In this document: positions 7,366 through 16,281 of the stretch, piece after piece
Layout of the letters: the number at the start of each line of letters is the position of its first letter
Numbering within the stretch: position 1 is the first letter of the stretch
From: Candidatus Margulisiibacteriota bacterium
GTDB lineage: Bacteria > Margulisbacteria > WOR-1 > JAKLHX01 > JBAZKV01
Direction: 5' to 3'
DNA: 27,957 nt
Assembly: GCA_041650635.1 (NCBI GenBank)
Contig: JBAZKV010000022.1
Span: 1 to 27,957, forward strand
Made by a program: the position numbers and the translations under genes
Notes under the pieces: generated by a model
Told to the model about the DNA's origin: nothing
Database searches by the model: none
What the model saw: only the letters and a program-made list of their open reading frames with translations

Positions 7366-9609
7366 TCACTCCAGGTCTTCTATCTCGTGCTCTTCCATCA
7401 TAGCAAGCAAAGCCAAAAGAAATGATATCGTGCTTTCCGCACCCTGGTTCAGGCTGGCCCCGCCCTTCATAAGCCCGTCGGAACAGCCTTTGGAAGCGAT
7501 GTCGTACATCGGTATCCCAAGGTCGTTCTCTCCCAGGAACCAGTCAAAGGCCGTCTTCATCTTCTTCAGATAGCCGGTGTTGTGGGTAGTTCTGTAGGCA
7601 GACTGAAAAGCCATCACCATAGCGGTCACATCTATAGGCTGCTGGTCAAACTGCGCTTTTTTGCCCCCTTTGCGGTACCAGCCGTCGTTGCCTATCACCG
7701 AAAGGATGCCGTTGTTAAAGGTCAACTTTTCAAGAAAAGCAAGCGAGGCCTCGGCGGCTGAAAGCAGGCTTTCGTCCCTAAGTATCCCGTAAGCGTTAAA
7801 GAGCGCCATGGGCAGGACCGCGTTATCATAGCAGAGTATGTCCTCGAACCAGTCCCAGCCCGGCTGTGCGTGTTTCTTGTACGCTTCTTCCAGTTCCAAA
7901 GCCAGTTTTTTTAAAAGGCTGTAGGCCTGCTCGTCCGAATTAAATGTCCTAAGATAGCAGGACAAACCCAGGGCCGCAAAAGCTTTTCCTCTTAAGTTAA
8001 GCCCGGAGATCATGTTAAAAGACCTTCTTATCAGTTCGGCGGCAAAAGACCTGTAGGATTCGTCCTTGTTCCTCCAGATCAAAAATCCCAACGCCCAGAC
8101 CGCCCTGCCGTTGGAATCATCGGAGCCTTTTTCTTCCAGCAGGTTCCTTTTGTAATCCATAAAATTGGCAAAGGAGCCGTCCTGCTTTTGCATATGTTTT
8201 ATATAACCGCAATAGACCGGCAGCAGTTCCTGAGCCGCCTCCTCTTTGAGCAGGAAAACAGCCCATGCGGCAACCATGATCGCCCTTGCGTTATCATCCA
8301 AGCAGTACCCGGTGCTTCTGTCCGGTATCAGATACTTTGCGTGCTGTATGATACCGGTGTCATCGGTCAGCCTCTTGATGTGCGACAGGTCAAATTCCGG
8401 CAGCCCCATCGTGGAAGTGGACTTGGGGTAATGCAGATAGACCGCTTTCTTTTCCCCCGACACCTTTGACAGCAGTTCGGCGTATCTGGAAGAGACTTTT
8501 TTCCAGGTCATCTGCCTGCCGAACCCATAGGTCCTTGCCTGAAGTTCTTTTAATTTTTTCTCGTCCTTGAGCAGCCCCAGCAGCAGCTGTGAAAGCTTTT
8601 CGCTGTCGTTAAAATCAAAAAGCAACCCCTTGTTATCGCAGAGCATTTCTTCCGCGTACCAGTAAGGGGTGGACAGGATCGCGTTGCCCGCCCCTATCGC
8701 GTAAGAAAGGGTCCCGCTCACCACCTGCGCCTTGTTCATGTAGGGCGTAACATAGATATCGGAGGCGATCAGCCACTCATAAAGCTCTTCCAGCTTTACG
8801 AACCTGTCGTCAAAGATCACATGCGGTCTTAAATTGAGCTTGCCGACAAGCTTGACAAGGCTTTCCCTGTATCTTTCCCCGTGGTCCCTTTTGACATGGG
8901 GATGGGTCCTGCCCAGGACCACATAGGTCAAATCCGGGAACTCTTTTACCACCGGCGGCAGCGCCTTTATGACGGCCTCTATCCCCTTGTTGGGGGAAAG
9001 CAGACCAAAGGTCAGGATCATTTTTCTGCCTTCAAGTTTGAAGCGCTTTTTGTAATGAGAAGAATCCAGAGAGGTAAAATCGGGTGTGCCGTGGAATATC
9101 ATCTCTATCTTTTCGGCAGGGGCTCCGTACACTTCCTTTAGGAGCTCTATGCTCTTTTTGCTCATGACCACGACCTTGTTGGATCTCTGGATAAGTTCGG
9201 ACATTATCCTTTTCTGGTTGGCATTGGGCGTTTGAAGAACTGTGTGAAAGGTCGTAACCAGCGGCACCGTCAGTTTGGACAAAAGGGAAAGTATGTAGAT
9301 GCCGTCCCAGCCGCCGAAGATGCCGAACTCATGCTGGAGGCAAACCACCTGAGCATTGCTGGTGTTTATTATGTTGGCAGCCTCGATATAATCCTTTTGC
9401 CTGTTCTGGTTGATAGAAAAGATGACTTCCTTAGGATAGTCGTAGAGCTTTCCCTCATCGTTGAGAGCTATGGCAAAAACACTTGACTTGTCCGAAAGAC
9501 TCTTCATCACGGCCTTGCACAGGTCAGCTGTAAAAGTGGCTATGCCGCAGACCCTGGGAAGGTAATTGCCTATAAAAGCAACATTAAGGTCCTTTTTGCG
9601 CTTGAACAT
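7366..9609 (-). CDS. GT4 glycosyltransferase fused to a C-terminal alpha/alpha-toroid domain
   Basis: Residues 1 to about 385 are a GT-B fold GT4 enzyme. An N-terminal GNYLPRVCGIATFTADL loop is followed by a central HEFGIFGGWDG, the acceptor/donor-side GLLSPNKGIEAV, and a C-terminal donor site YAIGAGNAILSTPYWYAEEM. Residues about 400-747 are a separate all-helical region of repeated Trp/Asp/Gly-rich hairpins (YCLDDNARAIM, DDSNGRAVWALGF, PGWDWFEDILCYDNAVLPMA, NQGAESTISFLLAL). This looks like the six-hairpin glycosidase/isomerase toroid. At 747 aa it is about twice a normal GT4. It starts 2 bp after the barrel gene at 9612, so the two are probably co-transcribed, and it is convergent with the GH130 gene. 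It likely builds a mannose-type oligosaccharide; donor and acceptor are unknown. Confidence 0.85.
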   Translation of the reverse strand: MFKRKKDLNVAFIGNYLPRVCGIATFTADLCKAVMKSLSDKSSVFAIALNDEGKLYDYPKEVIFSINQNRQKDYIEAANIINTSNAQVVCLQHEFGIFGGWDGIYILSLLSKLTVPLVTTFHTVLQTPNANQKRIMSELIQRSNKVVVMSKKSIELLKEVYGAPAEKIEMIFHGTPDFTSLDSSHYKKRFKLEGRKMILTFGLLSPNKGIEAVIKALPPVVKEFPDLTYVVLGRTHPHVKRDHGERYRESLVKLVGKLNLRPHVIFDDRFVKLEELYEWLIASDIYVTPYMNKAQVVSGTLSYAIGAGNAILSTPYWYAEEMLCDNKGLLFDFNDSEKLSQLLLGLLKDEKKLKELQARTYGFGRQMTWKKVSSRYAELLSKVSGEKKAVYLHYPKSTSTMGLPEFDLSHIKRLTDDTGIIQHAKYLIPDRSTGYCLDDNARAIMVAAWAVFLLKEEAAQELLPVYCGYIKHMQKQDGSFANFMDYKRNLLEEKGSDDSNGRAVWALGFLIWRNKDESYRSFAAELIRRSFNMISGLNLRGKAFAALGLSCYLRTFNSDEQAYSLLKKLALELEEAYKKHAQPGWDWFEDILCYDNAVLPMALFNAYGILRDESLLSAAEASLAFLEKLTFNNGILSVIGNDGWYRKGGKKAQFDQQPIDVTAMVMAFQSAYRTTHNTGYLKKMKTAFDWFLGENDLGIPMYDIASKGCSDGLMKGGASLNQGAESTISFLLALLAMMEEHEIEDLE

Positions 9610-9611
9610 CT

Positions 9612-10337
9612 TTAGAAAGCCGTCGCTGTCCCTAGCTTGAAGTTAAGGCCTTTAAGGGAAGGTTCGCTGTCCGAATACTTTATCCCGGAATAACCTGCCT
9701 GCATGTTAAAGGTGGCAACATCCGCAAAAACATAGTTTAGCCCAACATACGCTTCTATCCCCCATTTGCCGGCGGCGGCATCGTTGACCTTGACCGGGAA
9801 CAGATAGGCCCCTCCTATATAATAGGAAAGCTTTTGCTGGGGAGATACAAAGATATCTGTCAGGTTCACCAGAGCGCCGAGTTTAAGGTTTATCACCTTG
9901 ACAGGAGCCTGCACCGGGGTCTGATCGGCTCCGCTTGCAAAGCCGATGCCCGTCCTTATCCTTACTCCGGTTGCCCCGAGGTTTGTTATGTCATAATCCA
10001 GGTCGGCTGATATCCCAGGGATTCCCGCGTCGTAACCTGCGTTAAGGCCAAGGAGCAGCCCTGATCCTTCTCGGACTTTTACTTTTTGTTTTGCGGGAGC
10101 AGCGGATTCTGCCGGCAAAGGGGCTGCCTCCGCACTGACAACAGGAGAAGGTTCCGCCGCCGGAACTGGCATCGGCACCGGTTTTACAACGGGAGAAACC
10201 TTTGCTTTAGGCGTCGGTTTAACAACTTTTTTTACCGGTTTTTTTGCTGCGGGCTTTTTCTTGGCTGCCGCAATTGTTGCAGCCGAAAAACCTGCGATCA
10301 AAAGCAACGAAAGAGCAAGCGCTATTAATTTCTTCAT
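9612..10337 (-). CDS. Outer-membrane beta-barrel protein with Lys/Pro-rich linker (paralogue 2)
   Basis: The 241-residue precursor has a signal peptide (MKKLIALALSLLLIAGFSAA). A very basic Lys/Pro/Ala segment follows (residues about 25-90) and then a barrel ending in KLGTATAF. The barrel matches paralogue 1 at 4821-5582 block by block (ADLDYDI, LSYYIGGAYLFPVKVN, GKWGIEAYVGLNY). In contrast the linker is cationic here and coiled-coil-forming there, so the two may have different periplasmic partners. A basic linker could bind peptidoglycan or acidic glycan, which is inference. The ATG follows GAAGGAT. It is the first gene of a two-gene unit with the GT4 enzyme, 2 bp apart. Confidence 0.82.
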   Translation of the reverse strand: MKKLIALALSLLLIAGFSAATIAAAKKKPAAKKPVKKVVKPTPKAKVSPVVKPVPMPVPAAEPSPVVSAEAAPLPAESAAPAKQKVKVREGSGLLLGLNAGYDAGIPGISADLDYDITNLGATGVRIRTGIGFASGADQTPVQAPVKVINLKLGALVNLTDIFVSPQQKLSYYIGGAYLFPVKVNDAAAGKWGIEAYVGLNYVFADVATFNMQAGYSGIKYSDSEPSLKGLNFKLGTATAF

Positions 10338-10384
10338 TATTATGATATCCTTCTATATTCTCAGCCGCCCGACACAAAATACTA

Positions 10385-11371
10385 TCATTTCTCCCCAAAA
10401 GAGTAAACAGTTCTCCAGTCCTTCTTCATGTCAACTACCGTCCAGCCATTGGCTTTAGCCATGTCAAGGCCTTTGTCCAGTCGTCCGACCGCGGACTTGC
10501 GGTCATAAGCCCACTCGCGCTTGGCATCGGTATGATGAATGTACATGCAAAAAGAGGGGCCGCTGCCGGCAGCAGTCCACTGCATCATCGGCAGGTCGCC
10601 GTCCGAATTGCCGAACGAGGCGATCGGCCGTCTGCCGATGCGGGATTGTATTCCTAAGGGTTTCCCGTCCCTGTCGTTGATAAAGCCAAGCTGCGGAAGA
10701 GCAACGATCACAGGTTTTCCGTTGCGAAGCTCAAACTTCATCTTCAATTCACTGCCAATAACCTGCTCGGGAGGAATGCCGTAAACTTTTTCGGTCCACG
10801 GGAGCATGAATTGCCTGTCGCCGCCCGAAACAATGTAGGTCTTAAACCCGCTGGCTCGCAGGTAAGAAAGCAGCTCTATCATCGGCTGGTATACCATTTC
10901 CCTATATAGTCTCTTGGTCTTTGGATGTCTTGCCTTATTGATCCAGGCAGCCGCCACTTTTTCAAATTCCTCGGTGGTAAGCCCTTCCTGCGCGGCTACA
11001 AACATTTCCATAAGCGCCTTATCGCCGATAGAAAAAGCGGACTTTAAATCTCCTTTGAGTATTGAAGCAAAAGGCTGTTTCTTTTTCCACTCCGGGTGCT
11101 TAGGGGCAAGAGCCTTGATGCGGTCAGCGGCAAAGTAGTATTGAAAATATACCGGTTGCTCCGACCAGAGCGTACCGTCATTATCAAAGGTGGCAATACG
11201 TTTGTTTATTTGTACAAAACCGGGAGAGACAGGTTTTGTCACCTTTTCAACAAATGCAACGATGGCTTTCTTTGGCGCTGTGTTATTCCAGGACGGCAGA
11301 GGATCAACTGCAGCAAACGATGTGTTTGCTGTCAGCAGCAGGATTAGAAGAAACTTTAACGGGCCTCTCAT
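10385..11371 (-). CDS. Secreted HAD-superfamily phosphatase
   Basis: The 328-residue product has a signal peptide ending near SFAA (residue 21) and a HAD fold. Motif I is TFDNDGTLW (nucleophile Asp63, acid Asp65), motif II is YIVSGGD, and the acidic motif IV is FGNSDGDLPMM. Between them a helical cap contains ALMEMFVAAQEGLTTEEFE. The arrangement is phosphoserine-phosphatase-like, but export suggests a periplasmic acid phosphatase that scavenges phosphate. Its ATG overlaps the TGA of the metallophosphoesterase gene by 4 bases, so the two phosphatases are made together from the promoter at 13138-13166. The substrate is unknown. Confidence 0.82.
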   Translation of the reverse strand: MRGPLKFLLILLLTANTSFAAVDPLPSWNNTAPKKAIVAFVEKVTKPVSPGFVQINKRIATFDNDGTLWSEQPVYFQYYFAADRIKALAPKHPEWKKKQPFASILKGDLKSAFSIGDKALMEMFVAAQEGLTTEEFEKVAAAWINKARHPKTKRLYREMVYQPMIELLSYLRASGFKTYIVSGGDRQFMLPWTEKVYGIPPEQVIGSELKMKFELRNGKPVIVALPQLGFINDRDGKPLGIQSRIGRRPIASFGNSDGDLPMMQWTAAGSGPSFCMYIHHTDAKREWAYDRKSAVGRLDKGLDMAKANGWTVVDMKKDWRTVYSFGEK

Positions 11372-13095
11372 TTTAATTTCGCCCTCATTTCCGGGCTCAA
11401 TTGCTTAATAAGCTCTGCATTATAGGAACCGGTCGGCATCGGCTTTATTGTCGGATCTTTAGTCGGATTATAACCGTATATGTTAGCGCCGGTTATCTGC
11501 TGCGCCGCAACGGCATATTTGCGCGATCTTGCCGCGGGAGTCCCTTCTTTGACCGAAGGATCAACATTAGTTGTGACTATCGATACCGTGTTATCGCTGT
11601 TAAGATAGAGCTCAAAGGTACGCAGCTGTTGCGGAAAATCCCTAAGGGACGAAGTTTCAACTCCCCAAAATCCTTTTTCTGGAGCATTTGGATCAGGAGA
11701 CTTAAAGGCTTTTACGGTATTTAAATGACGGTGCCCCGACAACCACATGAGCAGATTAGGATGGCTTTGAAGCTCGGCTATCAGCCCCGGCAGGGTAACT
11801 GCGTTTTGAGGATCGGTCCACCAGCCCATTTCGGACCTTGGAGCTGTCTCTTCTACTCCTATCGGCACATGCGCTGCGATCATCATGAGCTGACCGGCGG
11901 CATCACCGGCGGCCAGTTCTTTTTTAAGCCAGGTCCAGCGCTCCTGATCAAGAAAGCCATGCCCGTGGACATCGTAAGAGCCGTCGTTATCCTTTTGAGT
12001 ATCATCAAGTACTATCACCTTGAGCGGCACGGATGACTTAGGCACAAAACTGTAGCAGGCAAATCCCCTGTCGGCATCGGCTTTGTTAAAGCCATGCCCT
12101 GAAGGTTTTGTTGAAGTATTAAAGAATTCCTTCATCCACTCCCCTCTTAGAAGCGAACGGCGGTTTGGGTCGGCCGCAACTTTTGGAACATCCTTAAAGC
12201 CTGTAACAGGTCCGGCATATTTGACATCACCGTAAGGGGTGGAACCGTCAACAACTCCCATATAATAATCAGGACTGTTAATGCCCAACGGATCCCTTAG
12301 GATATCTCCCATGGCAATGACTTCACTGGACACATAGGACTGGCGGAGATCTTTTCTGGGACCATAGTCAACGGGGATCGATCCGAGCCAAAAATGATCA
12401 TGGTTGCCTATCGTCTGGTACCAGGGGATGGACTTATCAAGCCCTGCCGCTTTATAAGGCTTTTGATAATCTATCTTATCAGCCCCCAGATGAGCGCCAG
12501 AACTCGGTGTAATTACCTTGCCATCAAGAACATCGATATACCATCTTGTTTCGTTGTATTGCGTGCTATTTCCAGCATCTCCCAAAGACAGGCCAAAATC
12601 AAACGGCTCCTTTTTATGAAGAGCATTGATGGTTTGCACTGCCGCATCAAGGACATGCGTTGTATACAGCATGACCCCGGAGTATAGAGAAGCGCTGATC
12701 GACAAGGCCTTATAAATGCGCGAAAGAAATATCCCCTGATTGGGAGCCTCTTTGTCCGTTATATGAATGTCAGAAATAGTAAAGAACCTCAGAAGTTTTT
12801 TCCTTCCGGCAACTGACGGAGATCTATAACCGGCCGGCATGATATCTGTACGCACCGCGGCTTTGGCAGGAGCACCATAGGTCCAGTTCCCATAGCCGTA
12901 TCGGTCATATTTTGAGATCTCATCAAGCCGGATCTTTACCGAAGGTCTTGGCCCGGGCACTATCGTCCGCTCAAGAGTTGTAGAAACCCTCGGATCGATA
13001 GGATATCCTCCAGGCGCAGAGCACCCCGCCAGAAAAAAGGTCAGCATCCCCATCACCAACACTAAACCGGCTTCTGCTAATTTGCGGACGGTCAT
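11368..13095 (-). CDS. Lipoprotein metallophosphoesterase, RPA4764 (TIGR03768)-like
   Basis: The 575-residue precursor has a lipobox (FFLAGC, Cys25) and a calcineurin-like phosphoesterase fold. Metal-binding motifs are visible in order: FTISDIHITD, GLSLGDAGNSTQ, TIGNHDHFW, MIAAHVPIG and LSGHRHLN. Long inserts, such as the NSPDYYMG region and PNRRSLLRGEWMKEFF, match my memory of the RPA4764 family, although I cannot run the model. It is probably anchored at the inner or outer membrane facing the periplasm, hydrolysing phosphomono- or diesters. AGAAGG precedes the ATG. The HAD phosphatase follows with a 4-base overlap, indicating one phosphate-acquisition operon. Confidence 0.85.
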   Translation of the reverse strand: MTVRKLAEAGLVLVMGMLTFFLAGCSAPGGYPIDPRVSTTLERTIVPGPRPSVKIRLDEISKYDRYGYGNWTYGAPAKAAVRTDIMPAGYRSPSVAGRKKLLRFFTISDIHITDKEAPNQGIFLSRIYKALSISASLYSGVMLYTTHVLDAAVQTINALHKKEPFDFGLSLGDAGNSTQYNETRWYIDVLDGKVITPSSGAHLGADKIDYQKPYKAAGLDKSIPWYQTIGNHDHFWLGSIPVDYGPRKDLRQSYVSSEVIAMGDILRDPLGINSPDYYMGVVDGSTPYGDVKYAGPVTGFKDVPKVAADPNRRSLLRGEWMKEFFNTSTKPSGHGFNKADADRGFACYSFVPKSSVPLKVIVLDDTQKDNDGSYDVHGHGFLDQERWTWLKKELAAGDAAGQLMMIAAHVPIGVEETAPRSEMGWWTDPQNAVTLPGLIAELQSHPNLLMWLSGHRHLNTVKAFKSPDPNAPEKGFWGVETSSLRDFPQQLRTFELYLNSDNTVSIVTTNVDPSVKEGTPAARSRKYAVAAQQITGANIYGYNPTKDPTIKPMPTGSYNAELIKQLSPEMRAKLK

Positions 13096-13137
13096 TATAA
13101 GACCTTCTCTCTGTTAATTCTGGACCGCGACAAAAGG

Positions 13138-13166
13138 ATTTTACCTTGTAAGGAACACTATGTAAA
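13138..13166 (-). promoter_or_regulatory. Sigma-70-type promoter of the phosphoesterase-HAD operon
   Basis: On the minus strand TTTACA, a 17-base spacer and TAAAAT are present. The predicted start near 13131 gives a leader of about 36 nt with an AGAAGG ribosome site. I see no Pho-box-like direct repeats next to it. Confidence 0.72.
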
Positions 13167-13202
13167 GGAATATTTGCTGATCTTGTACGGCCAACAGCTC
13201 CA

Positions 13203-14390
13203 CTATTGGTCTTCTGAGGCTGGAGCGGAGGCGTCCGCAAGGCCCAGCCTCTGGGCAACCCGGTTTATCGTTATCCCCTGAAAAAGAAGAGAAAGGACAA
13301 CGGCAAAAAAGATAATATTGAAAATATCCCTGCCGGCCTCAATTCCCGCAGCCACAGGATAAGTGGCCAGAACTATCGGGACCGCACCTCTTAGTCCGCT
13401 CCAACTGACAAAAACCTTCTCTTTTATGCTGAAGTTGCTGAACGCGGTGCACAGCAGGACCGCAACTGGCCTGGCTATAAAAGTGATGATGACAAAAAGC
13501 GCCAGCCCCTGGACCCAGATAACACCGAACTCTCTCGGAAATACCAGCAAACCCAGGATGACAAAGATGGCCGCATTGGCAATGGCAGAAAGCGCTTCAA
13601 AAAATGCGGAAACGGCCGCCCTGCGGTGAAGCACTTTTGAGTTGCCCATCACATAGCCTGCAAAGAAAGCGGACAACATTCCGCTACCCATGACCATATC
13701 GGCCGCTCCGTAGGACAAAAGCACGATGCCTATCGTGAACAGATAAAGATATCCCCTGTCCAGGCTCCTTATGCGCTCAAAAATATAGCAGCCGGCAAAT
13801 CCTATCAGCAGGCCTATGCCTATGCCGGAGGCGAACTGCCAGAAGAGGGTGCTGCTTACCGCAAAGGGGTGCTGCATCTTGTCCCCGATCAGGGATACCA
13901 TGACCATAGTAAGAACGATCGCCATGGGATCGTTGGTGGCAGATTCTGTTTTTGTCAGCATCTGAAGCCTGGGATTGGTCATAGGGAACCTAAGGATAGA
14001 AAAAACAGCGGCGGCATCCGTTGAAGAGATTATGCAGCCCAGCAGCAGCGCATGATAGAGCCCGTAGCCCAGCACCGCATGTAGTAGAAAGCCTGTGACA
14101 CCCGCAGTGAGCGCCACTCCAATGGTAGAAAGCGCAATGGAGGGCCAGAACACTGCCTTAAGCACATCTTTTCTGGTGCCGAACCCGCCGATAAAAAGCA
14201 CAAAGACAAGGCACAGGTCCGCGATCTGCTTTGCGAGCATGGAGTTGTCAAAATAGATCACCCCGGTAACATCGCTGCCAAAAAAGATGCCTGCCGCCAG
14301 CGCTATCGCCACCAGGGGCAGCCTCCACCGGCTGACAAGTTTGGCCGCCATCACTATCGAGATCAAAATAAGCGCGGATATAATGTACAT
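13203..14390 (-). CDS. CPA1 family cation/proton antiporter (NhaP2/CvrA-like, without C-terminal RCK domain)
   Basis: The 395-residue protein is nearly all hydrophobic, with about 12 predicted membrane helices. Diagnostic CPA1 features are IISSTDAAAVFSILR, TKTESATNDPMAIVLTMV (the Asn-Asp pair of the ion site) and SWSGLRGAVPIVLATYPV. These resemble NhaP2-type K+/H+ antiporters. E. coli NhaP2 has about 580 residues including a cytosolic TrkA-C/RCK part; here the protein ends soon after the last helix, so that regulatory domain is missing. Ribosome-site support for the ATG is weak, and an inner Met about 14 codons later is possible. It lies 59 bp downstream of the acyltransferase gene in the same direction. 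Whether it moves Na+ or K+ is open. Confidence 0.88.
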   Translation of the reverse strand: MYIISALILISIVMAAKLVSRWRLPLVAIALAAGIFFGSDVTGVIYFDNSMLAKQIADLCLVFVLFIGGFGTRKDVLKAVFWPSIALSTIGVALTAGVTGFLLHAVLGYGLYHALLLGCIISSTDAAAVFSILRFPMTNPRLQMLTKTESATNDPMAIVLTMVMVSLIGDKMQHPFAVSSTLFWQFASGIGIGLLIGFAGCYIFERIRSLDRGYLYLFTIGIVLLSYGAADMVMGSGMLSAFFAGYVMGNSKVLHRRAAVSAFFEALSAIANAAIFVILGLLVFPREFGVIWVQGLALFVIITFIARPVAVLLCTAFSNFSIKEKVFVSWSGLRGAVPIVLATYPVAAGIEAGRDIFNIIFFAVVLSLLFQGITINRVAQRLGLADASAPASEDQ

Positions 14391-14449
14391 GTCTTAATCA
14401 AAGCAGATAATGCTGTTATTGTCCAGACCACCCTTTCTAAAGCCGAAAA

Positions 14450-15493
14450 TCATCCGATCAGGAATTTGACAAGGAAAGGCCTAGCGCTCCAGCGGCCTTT
14501 CAAATATCTTATTCCGTAAGCGGTGGCGATCAAAAAAAGCATGAAAAGAGCGTACAGTACTATAAAAACATCAAAACTCTGCCCCGGCCAGAATACTCCC
14601 AGCAAATATTTGATGAGCGCAAGGTGGAAGATATATGTAAAGAGAGAGCTTTCTCCCAACACCTGTAAGGGCTTTAAAAGCTTAAGTCCGGGATTTAGGT
14701 CCACCGCGGAAAAAAGCGTAAGGATGATGCCTATCGAGGTCACTATGTAGCCGATCGTCGGAAAGTAGAAGAGCTCGCTGTAATTTTCGCGGATCAAAAG
14801 CGGACCGGGATATACAGCCCACAAAGCCGCCCCGGATGCCAGGATAAAGAGCCCGATCAGGAGCGACTTTTTGCTGCCAAAGCGCAGAGGGCTGGCCAGC
14901 CTTGCTTTTTGAAGGACCGGGCCAAGGAACGAAAAACCTAGCCAGGGAAAAAGAGGAAAAAAGCCGTCGGCTATCCAGTTCTTGGCTGTCTGTACAAAGT
15001 CTACATCCAGATTAAAAAGATTGAACGGCCTCAGGATCAGCACATCATACTGCTGATAACCAAGCAACCATCTAAAGACCGGCCCCAAAAGAAAGATCAG
15101 GAATATTGCCGCCCAGCGGGAACGGTCGCTCAGTTTTAGGAACAGGTAGGCAAGAGGCATGGAAACGCCGATGGTATAGAGCACGTCCACGCTTATAAAA
15201 GGCAGAGTGTGCCAGATAAATACATCTATGAGCGCGGCCGCGCCCAGCGTCAGCAGCCCTCTTTCCAGGTAATATCTAAAATCGTGCTCCCCTGCAGAAC
15301 CCTTAAGGGCTATCATAAGGCCGCTCAGCATTATAAAAAGCGGAGCCGCAAAAGTGCCGAAGAATCTGAAAAGAAAAGGAGGCGGCATTATTAGCACATA
15401 AGCTGACATATTGGCCGCCACCATGGTCAATATCGCTATCCCGCGCATGATGTCGATAGACACATCCCTCTTTTTCTTCTGATCGCTTTCCAT
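14450..15493 (-). CDS. Multi-pass membrane acyltransferase (HGSNAT/DUF1624-like)
   Basis: The 347-residue protein begins with a charged MESDQKKKRD, then the signature DIMRGIAILTMVAANMSAYV, as in heparan-alpha-glucosaminide N-acetyltransferase-like and YeiB/DUF1624 proteins. About ten hydrophobic segments follow. The typical PLFIMLSGLMIAL second helix and a conserved His-containing loop (FIWHTLPFISVDVLY) are present. It probably transfers an acyl group from cytosolic CoA to a glycan or envelope substrate across the inner membrane. AAAGGAG precedes the ATG at good distance. It lies upstream of the antiporter on the same strand. The acceptor is unknown. Confidence 0.82.
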   Translation of the reverse strand: MESDQKKKRDVSIDIMRGIAILTMVAANMSAYVLIMPPPFLFRFFGTFAAPLFIMLSGLMIALKGSAGEHDFRYYLERGLLTLGAAALIDVFIWHTLPFISVDVLYTIGVSMPLAYLFLKLSDRSRWAAIFLIFLLGPVFRWLLGYQQYDVLILRPFNLFNLDVDFVQTAKNWIADGFFPLFPWLGFSFLGPVLQKARLASPLRFGSKKSLLIGLFILASGAALWAVYPGPLLIRENYSELFYFPTIGYIVTSIGIILTLFSAVDLNPGLKLLKPLQVLGESSLFTYIFHLALIKYLLGVFWPGQSFDVFIVLYALFMLFLIATAYGIRYLKGRWSARPFLVKFLIG

Positions 15494-15556
15494 TTTTTTC
15501 TCCTTTGCTTTCTTTGGCCTTTAACAGGACATTGTATTAAAGGTCCTGATCGTCTG

Positions 15557-16165
15557 TCAGCCTTCTATCTTTATTCCAAAAGGAGCAAGCAGGGCTAAGA
15601 CATCGGGTATGGAAAATCGTGCCTGCTTCATCCTGTTACCGGCGGGATCAATATAGTAGTTGTAAGCGCCGACAAAATTAGCCTTTTCCAGGTTCGTTTT
15701 ATGAAATCTGCTTGCCTTAAGGTCGGAGTTCGAAAAATCGGAACCGGAAAGGTCGGCGTTCACGAAGTCCGTATCCCTGATAGTGCATCCCGTGAATTTG
15801 CTGTTCTTCATCTTTAAGGCGCTAAAGTTGCACAGCTCTATCCTGCATTTTTTAAAGCCCCAGTTCAGCAATGACGCATTAACAGCAGAGAATATGACGC
15901 CGAGAAGCTTGCAGTTCTCAAAAACTGTCTGCTGAAAAGTTGAGTTATCGACCTTTATATTGGAAAGATCGCAGTTAATAAAACTGCAGTCTACAAAGGA
16001 TGACCAGGAGAATTTGCTCTCATTGAAAGAACAGTTCTTGAACACGCAGTCAGAGAATTCTTTTTTACTGATGTCATGCTTATTCAGGACAACATCGGTA
16101 AATGTCACCCCCTCATACGCCTGCTCACTAAAGTTTTGAATAACCTGTTCGATCATTTGGACCAT
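15557..16165 (-). CDS. Pentapeptide-repeat protein
   Basis: The 202-residue protein is a right-handed quadrilateral beta-helix. Cys-containing repeats such as FSDCVFKNCSF and FVDCSFINCDL lead into classical A(D/N)LxF coils (DTDFVNADLSGSDFSNSDL, KTNLEKANF). A distinctive C-terminal cap (NYYIDPAGNRMKQARFSIP) is shared by many stand-alone pentapeptide proteins. Related proteins include the Qnr/MfpA gyrase mimics, but nothing here shows the Qnr loops, so function is open. No signal peptide is present. Neither the first ATG nor the ATG three codons later has a clear ribosome site. The gene is the last conventional chromosomal gene before the mobile region. Confidence 0.85.
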   Translation of the reverse strand: MVQMIEQVIQNFSEQAYEGVTFTDVVLNKHDISKKEFSDCVFKNCSFNESKFSWSSFVDCSFINCDLSNIKVDNSTFQQTVFENCKLLGVIFSAVNASLLNWGFKKCRIELCNFSALKMKNSKFTGCTIRDTDFVNADLSGSDFSNSDLKASRFHKTNLEKANFVGAYNYYIDPAGNRMKQARFSIPDVLALLAPFGIKIEG

Positions 16166-16222
16166 AATACCAATTATAGTCCGATGTGGTCAATGTTTAG
16201 GTGATCAGGCGGGAAAATTGCT

Positions 16223-16251
16223 GCCCTTCGACTCGGGGGCTCGCTCAGGGC
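16223..16251. repeat. Palindromic TTCGACTCGG...CTCGCTCAG-type repeat
   Basis: GCCCT and AGGGC bound a segment with CTTCGACTCGG and CTCGCTCAG. The same word family recurs at 16889-16930, 19656-19675, 24086-24105 and 24129-24263, so I treat it as a dispersed palindromic element. Confidence 0.55.
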
Positions 16252-16281
16252 AAGTAACCGACATAAAGGAGGGCTTTATTC

